From positions 1 to 64,000 of the forward strand of contig JAAFJY010000009.1 of assembly GCA_013299105.1 (NCBI GenBank): a stretch of DNA of 64,000 bases, written 5' to 3'. The first letter of the stretch is position 1, and each line of letters starts with the position of its first letter. Shown piece after piece: positions 60,975 through 64,000 of this stretch. The notes below the pieces were generated by a model. That model saw nothing but the letters and a program-made list of their open reading frames with translations, had not been told where the DNA came from and did no database searches. This stretch comes from Chitinophagales bacterium. GTDB taxonomy: Bacteria > Bacteroidota > Bacteroidia > Chitinophagales > Saprospiraceae. A program made the position numbers and the translations under genes.

Positions 60975-62147
60975 TCAATTCGACTGGCCCTCCAACAAAA
61001 TTTCTACCCGCCAAAGTCCTTCATGAGGCCCGCAAAACAATTTCCATTTGCCTGGATAGCTTTCCTCCAGCCGAGCCTCCACGTAGCGCAAACCAGAACC
61101 ATTTCGAGCAGAACCGGGCTCGATCTCGCCATCGTTGCTCAAGCAATATCGGATGTTTTTGCCTTTAACGATTTTGCACAATTCAAAATGGCCTTTTTTT
61201 CTTTCGGCATAACCGTGGGTCAAGCCGTTTTCGATTAAGGTGTGAAAAATGGCTGGCGGCACTTGTTCCTTGCCATCGAGTCCCTTGGTGCTCAAGCTGA
61301 ATTGGGACTGTCGGCGGTAACCCATGATGTGCAAATGGGCCCGACACATTTCCAACTCATCAGAAAGCAGGATCATTTTTTGGCCCGACATGTGGTTCAG
61401 CATCCGCAATTCTTCGGCGAGTTCCTGCACAAAATGTGCGGCGGCTGGCGGCGATTGTTCAATCCATTCCTGGAGTGAGGTCAGCGAATTGAACAGAAAA
61501 TGGGGTTGTAAGCTTTTCTTTAGCAATTGGTTTTCCAGGCGCGAAGAACGCAACAAGGCCTCTTGCTGGGTGCGGATTTGGGCCGCGATTTGCTGCGCCA
61601 CCGAAATGGTCATGATTACGATGAAGGCGATCAAACCCACTTGATAACCTACGGTGTAGTTGCTGTTTTGTTCAACAAAAGTGGCCAATCCAAAAATAAT
61701 CAAGCCAATGCAGCAGAATAAAGCTCCGGCTCGCTTTTGCCAAAAACCATAAATAGAAGCGCTGATGCCAATGAGCAATACCAAGGGCAAAAGACTGACT
61801 TTATAGTGAAATATAATCGAAGCAAGGATCGCATAAATCAATAATATCCACCCCCTGCGAGGAGTATTGAATTCATACAAAACAAAAGCCAAAAGAAAAA
61901 AACAGCCTCCTTCAAAACTGATGATGGCCCCCAGGCGCTCGGCTTGATCAGAGAGATCAAAAGTGTCTCGCAGAATGCCCGCATCCCGTCGAAAAAGCGA
62001 TTTTCCCGCATTGAACAAACAAGAAAGGCTGAAAAAGACAAAAGAAAGCCTTTGCCTGAATCCAAAAAACAGGATAAGGTAAAAAATGGCCGAAGTAATG
62101 AGCACCCCGGATAGCAAGAGCAAGGTAGAGCTGAGGCTAAAAAGCAT
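60975..62147 (-). CDS. LytS-type sensor histidine kinase
   Basis: 390 residues. About eight N-terminal membrane helices (residues ~1-190) form a 7TM-like sensor, followed by a coiled-coil linker, the His_kinase domain with the phospho-acceptor His in LQPHFLFNSLTSLQEW, and an ATPase module (PPAIFHTLIENGLTHGY, LRYVEARLEESYPGKW). Start at 62147, since the upstream in-frame start at 62180 falls at repeat R1. The cognate LytTR regulator is two genes away (63531). Confidence 0.9.
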   Translation of the reverse strand: MLFSLSSTLLLLSGVLITSAIFYLILFFGFRQRLSFVFFSLSCLFNAGKSLFRRDAGILRDTFDLSDQAERLGAIISFEGGCFFLLAFVLYEFNTPRRGWILLIYAILASIIFHYKVSLLPLVLLIGISASIYGFWQKRAGALFCCIGLIIFGLATFVEQNSNYTVGYQVGLIAFIVIMTISVAQQIAAQIRTQQEALLRSSRLENQLLKKSLQPHFLFNSLTSLQEWIEQSPPAAAHFVQELAEELRMLNHMSGQKMILLSDELEMCRAHLHIMGYRRQSQFSLSTKGLDGKEQVPPAIFHTLIENGLTHGYAERKKGHFELCKIVKGKNIRYCLSNDGEIEPGSARNGSGLRYVEARLEESYPGKWKLFCGPHEGLWRVEILLEGQSN

Positions 62148-62183
62148 GGTGAAAGGTAGGGTGATTTGAACACAAACCACCCC

Positions 62184-62320
62184 TTAGGGAGCGTAAAAAA
62201 TAAGGTGGACGGATTTGGGGTTAGTGAAAAAAGAAAAGCAACTGACCGGAAGGAAGTTGTGTTCTTTTTTTGCTAACCCTCAAAAGCAAATACGTCCATT
62301 TTATTTTAGCTCAAATACTG
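62184..62320 (+). repeat. Palindromic repeat element R1, copy 3
   Basis: 137 bp with arms TAAAAAATAAGGTGGACG / CGTCCATTTTATTTTA and an inner pair GGGTTAG...AAAAAAGAA / TTCTTTTTTT...CTAACCC. It lies directly upstream of the kinase start and just beyond the stop of the NTF2-like gene (62328). Confidence 0.85.
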
Positions 62321-62327
62321 AATAATG

Positions 62328-62756
62328 TTACATTTTCTTATTTTCCTCAAAAAAGAAAGACTTGTTGATGATCTTCCAAGTACCGTTGATTTTAAGCAAA
62401 GTCATGTAATCGAAAAAAGCGCCACGAGGGTTGACAATGTGCAATTTGGCAAAAGCCGCATGGCCATTTACTTCGATCGACAAGACTGCGGTTTTGCGTT
62501 CTTGGGCAGGGCCAGGCTTGATGCGCTCGCGGAAAAACTGGGCGGCATTGACCTCCGTATATTTGCCCTCATCGAGGTAAATCATCCGGGCATTGGGGTG
62601 AAAAGCACTGGCTAGGCGCTCAGCGTCATTTTCGGTACCACCAATTAGATAGTCGTTGCAAGTTTTTTCGATCGCGAGCAAGTCGCTGCTTTGAGCAAAT
62701 ATGCCCAAGCTAAACATTAGGGCCAAGGCCAGGAAAAAGGATTTTTTAGAAACCAT
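62328..62756 (-). CDS. Secreted NTF2-like (putative lumazine-binding) protein
   Basis: 142 residues with a signal peptide (KKSFFLALALMFSLGIFAQ) and one NTF2/SnoaL-type domain (LAIEKTCNDYLIGGTENDAERLASAFHPNARMIYL, then the GTWKIINKSF end), close to the PF12893-type fold seen in Bacteroidota secreted proteins. It sits between the two components of a LytS/LytTR pair and may be a periplasmic product or sensor accessory of that system. Start at 62756, as the extension to 62873 overlaps the regulator gene. Confidence 0.82.
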   Translation of the reverse strand: MVSKKSFFLALALMFSLGIFAQSSDLLAIEKTCNDYLIGGTENDAERLASAFHPNARMIYLDEGKYTEVNAAQFFRERIKPGPAQERKTAVLSIEVNGHAAFAKLHIVNPRGAFFDYMTLLKINGTWKIINKSFFFEENKKM

Positions 62757-62841
62757 TTTTATGTGTTTTCTACAAAAATGATAGCTTAAAAATTCATTTG
62801 TGTGTTTTTCGGTCGAACTGCACCTGGTTGATGTGAATTGT

Positions 62842-63531
62842 TTAGTCGGCTTTGCGCAAGGCCCGATAAGCAATTCTGCTCACAGGTATTTCAAAACCAC
62901 CTTGTACAATAGCCCGGTACTTGCCCGCACCATAGTTGACTACTTTCTCCAAAAACAATCTGTTGATCAAGTATGAACGGTGGATGCGAACAAAGTGTGC
63001 GGGCAAGATCAGGTTCAGCTGATTGAGGTTTTTTTCGTGGAGCCAAGTTTTGTCGTCGCAAGTGTAGAGTTCTGCATAATTGCCGGCGCCCTTGATCATT
63101 CGTAGGTTAGCAATCTCGACCAGGTAGAGGTTATGGCCTTTTTTGACTGCCAGGAAACGGGCATTTTTCTTTTCTTCCAGACCATCGTAGCGCTCAATGG
63201 CTTTTTGCAAGCGCTCAACAGTAAAGGGTTTGGGAACAAAATCTAGAACACCGTATTCAAATGCTTCGATTGCTTTGTCGGTATATGCAGACACTATGAT
63301 GGTTTGAAAGGCCCCAGCAGCGAGGTTTTGCAGGATTTCAAAACCGTCTTTTCCATTCAAGTTGAGGTCCAAAAGCAGTAGATCTACCGGATTTTCGGAC
63401 AAAAAAGCACGACCGCTGGCCATAGTGAGGCAATGTTGCACCTGGGAAATACGCCCCCCCAACACCTCACGGGTCAAGCGTTCCAGGCGTTGAGCTACGG
63501 TAGCTTCGTCTTCGATGATCAAGATTCTCAT
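62842..63531 (-). CDS. LytTR-family response regulator
   Basis: 229 residues. Receiver with acidic EDE near the start, phospho-acceptor Asp55 (LLLLDLNLNG) and Lys in FVPKPF, then a LytTR domain (~125-229: LRMIKGAGNYAELYTCDD, FVRIHRSYLINRLFLEKV). It is probably the partner of the LytS kinase two genes downstream. Confidence 0.93.
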   Translation of the reverse strand: MRILIIEDEATVAQRLERLTREVLGGRISQVQHCLTMASGRAFLSENPVDLLLLDLNLNGKDGFEILQNLAAGAFQTIIVSAYTDKAIEAFEYGVLDFVPKPFTVERLQKAIERYDGLEEKKNARFLAVKKGHNLYLVEIANLRMIKGAGNYAELYTCDDKTWLHEKNLNQLNLILPAHFVRIHRSYLINRLFLEKVVNYGAGKYRAIVQGGFEIPVSRIAYRALRKAD

Positions 63532-63691
63532 ATGATTATGTAACGAAATAAATAGCTGAAAGGTGTATCAGGATGGACTCACCTGAAAAACCTTGGGTCA
63601 AATTTTTTCATTTTACAGCTTTTATTTAGTTTGCATACTGAAAAAGCAGTTGAAACCAAAACTGCGCAACACCTACCACGCTAAAACCATC

Positions 63692-64000
63692 ATGGAGGCC
63701 ACACCTTACCCTAAAGTACGTTGGAGCGGAGGCGCAAAAATAGCCATGCGCTTCTTCAGTATTTATTTTCTGCTCTACATTTTTCCTTTCCCACTTGACT
63801 TGATCATTCCTAAGTTCAGTTCATGGTTAAGTGGTTCCTGGATGATTCCGATCAAGTGGATGGGCAAAAACCTGCTGCATTTGCCCTACGAAATCACCAT
63901 CAAACCCAATGGCAGTGGTGACACTACCTATAACTATGTACAAATCTTGCTTTTTGCCATTTTGGCGCTGGTCGGGACCCTCGTTTGGTCCATTTTAGAC
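63692..64000 (+). CDS. Partial DoxX-like membrane protein (runs off the window)
   Basis: 103 residues visible, open to the window edge. After a polar start (MEATPYPKVRWSGGAK) come a first membrane helix (RFFSIYFLLYIFPFPLDLII) and a second helix at the end (IQILLFAILALVGTLVWSIL), with a short amphipathic piece and the polar loop EITIKPNGSGDTTYN between. The pattern RFxxIYFxLYIFPFPL recalls DoxX-family proteins of Bacteroidota. C-terminus not seen. Confidence 0.6.
   Translation, partial: MEATPYPKVRWSGGAKIAMRFFSIYFLLYIFPFPLDLIIPKFSSWLSGSWMIPIKWMGKNLLHLPYEITIKPNGSGDTTYNYVQILLFAILALVGTLVWSILD

Overview
The window reads as chromosomal DNA of a Bacteroidota member, most likely a Saprospiria / Haliscomenobacter-like organism. 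This is inferred from several signs: many promoters match the Bacteroidota pattern (TTG, about 19-21 nt, TAnnTTTG), Shine-Dalgarno sites are mostly absent, and there are a gldC gene, a SusC-style TonB receptor with an N-terminal carboxypeptidase-like domain, LytS/LytTR pairs, a PorT-like barrel protein and an effector-associated domain protein. No rRNA, CRISPR array, prophage or intact insertion sequence was seen.

Layout. 0-5 kb: a 5'-truncated DUF4139 gene, tRNA-Ala(GGC), a MurNAc/peptidoglycan recycling pair (murQ-murK) and a nearby dipeptide epimerase, separated by a candidate structured RNA with its own promoter and terminator. 5-11 kb: a GT39 glycosyltransferase, a ModF-like double ABC protein, queA, gldC and aroC. 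11-14 kb: a decayed strip (inverted-repeat element, RHS-repeat remnant) next to folC. 14-22 kb: a PLP-dependent secreted enzyme, a Uma2-like protein, metG, a LOG-family protein, a DUF3472 lipoprotein and a MarR-GNAT fusion. 22-27 kb: a very large propeller/GAF histidine kinase with its LytTR regulator, then a candidate sRNA. 27-34 kb: a zinc-ribbon protein pair, aldose epimerase, M14 peptidase, small secreted proteins and an EAD11-NTF2 protein. 34-41 kb: pruA, GNAT, GH95 fucosidase, orphan ExbD and a barrel protein. 41-48 kb: a MocR regulator divergent from a cupin/PNPOx pair, BCCT transporter, acyltransferase and DUF4340. 48-55 kb: a PAS-AraC regulator, cell-wall amidase, ccmBCD and glutamate dehydrogenase. 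55-64 kb: Lrp, TraB/GumN, TonB receptor, lipoprotein RidA, alkylation repair, DinB, a second LytS/LytTR system and the start of a DoxX-like membrane protein.

The genes are mostly housekeeping and sensory. The least expected material is between them. Three families of short palindromic elements (called R1, R2 and R3 here, three copies each) sit in intergenic gaps, sometimes butted against one another. There are also several single-copy long inverted repeats, two promoter-plus-terminator units with no ORF, and a back-to-back divergent promoter whose two -7 boxes form one palindrome.
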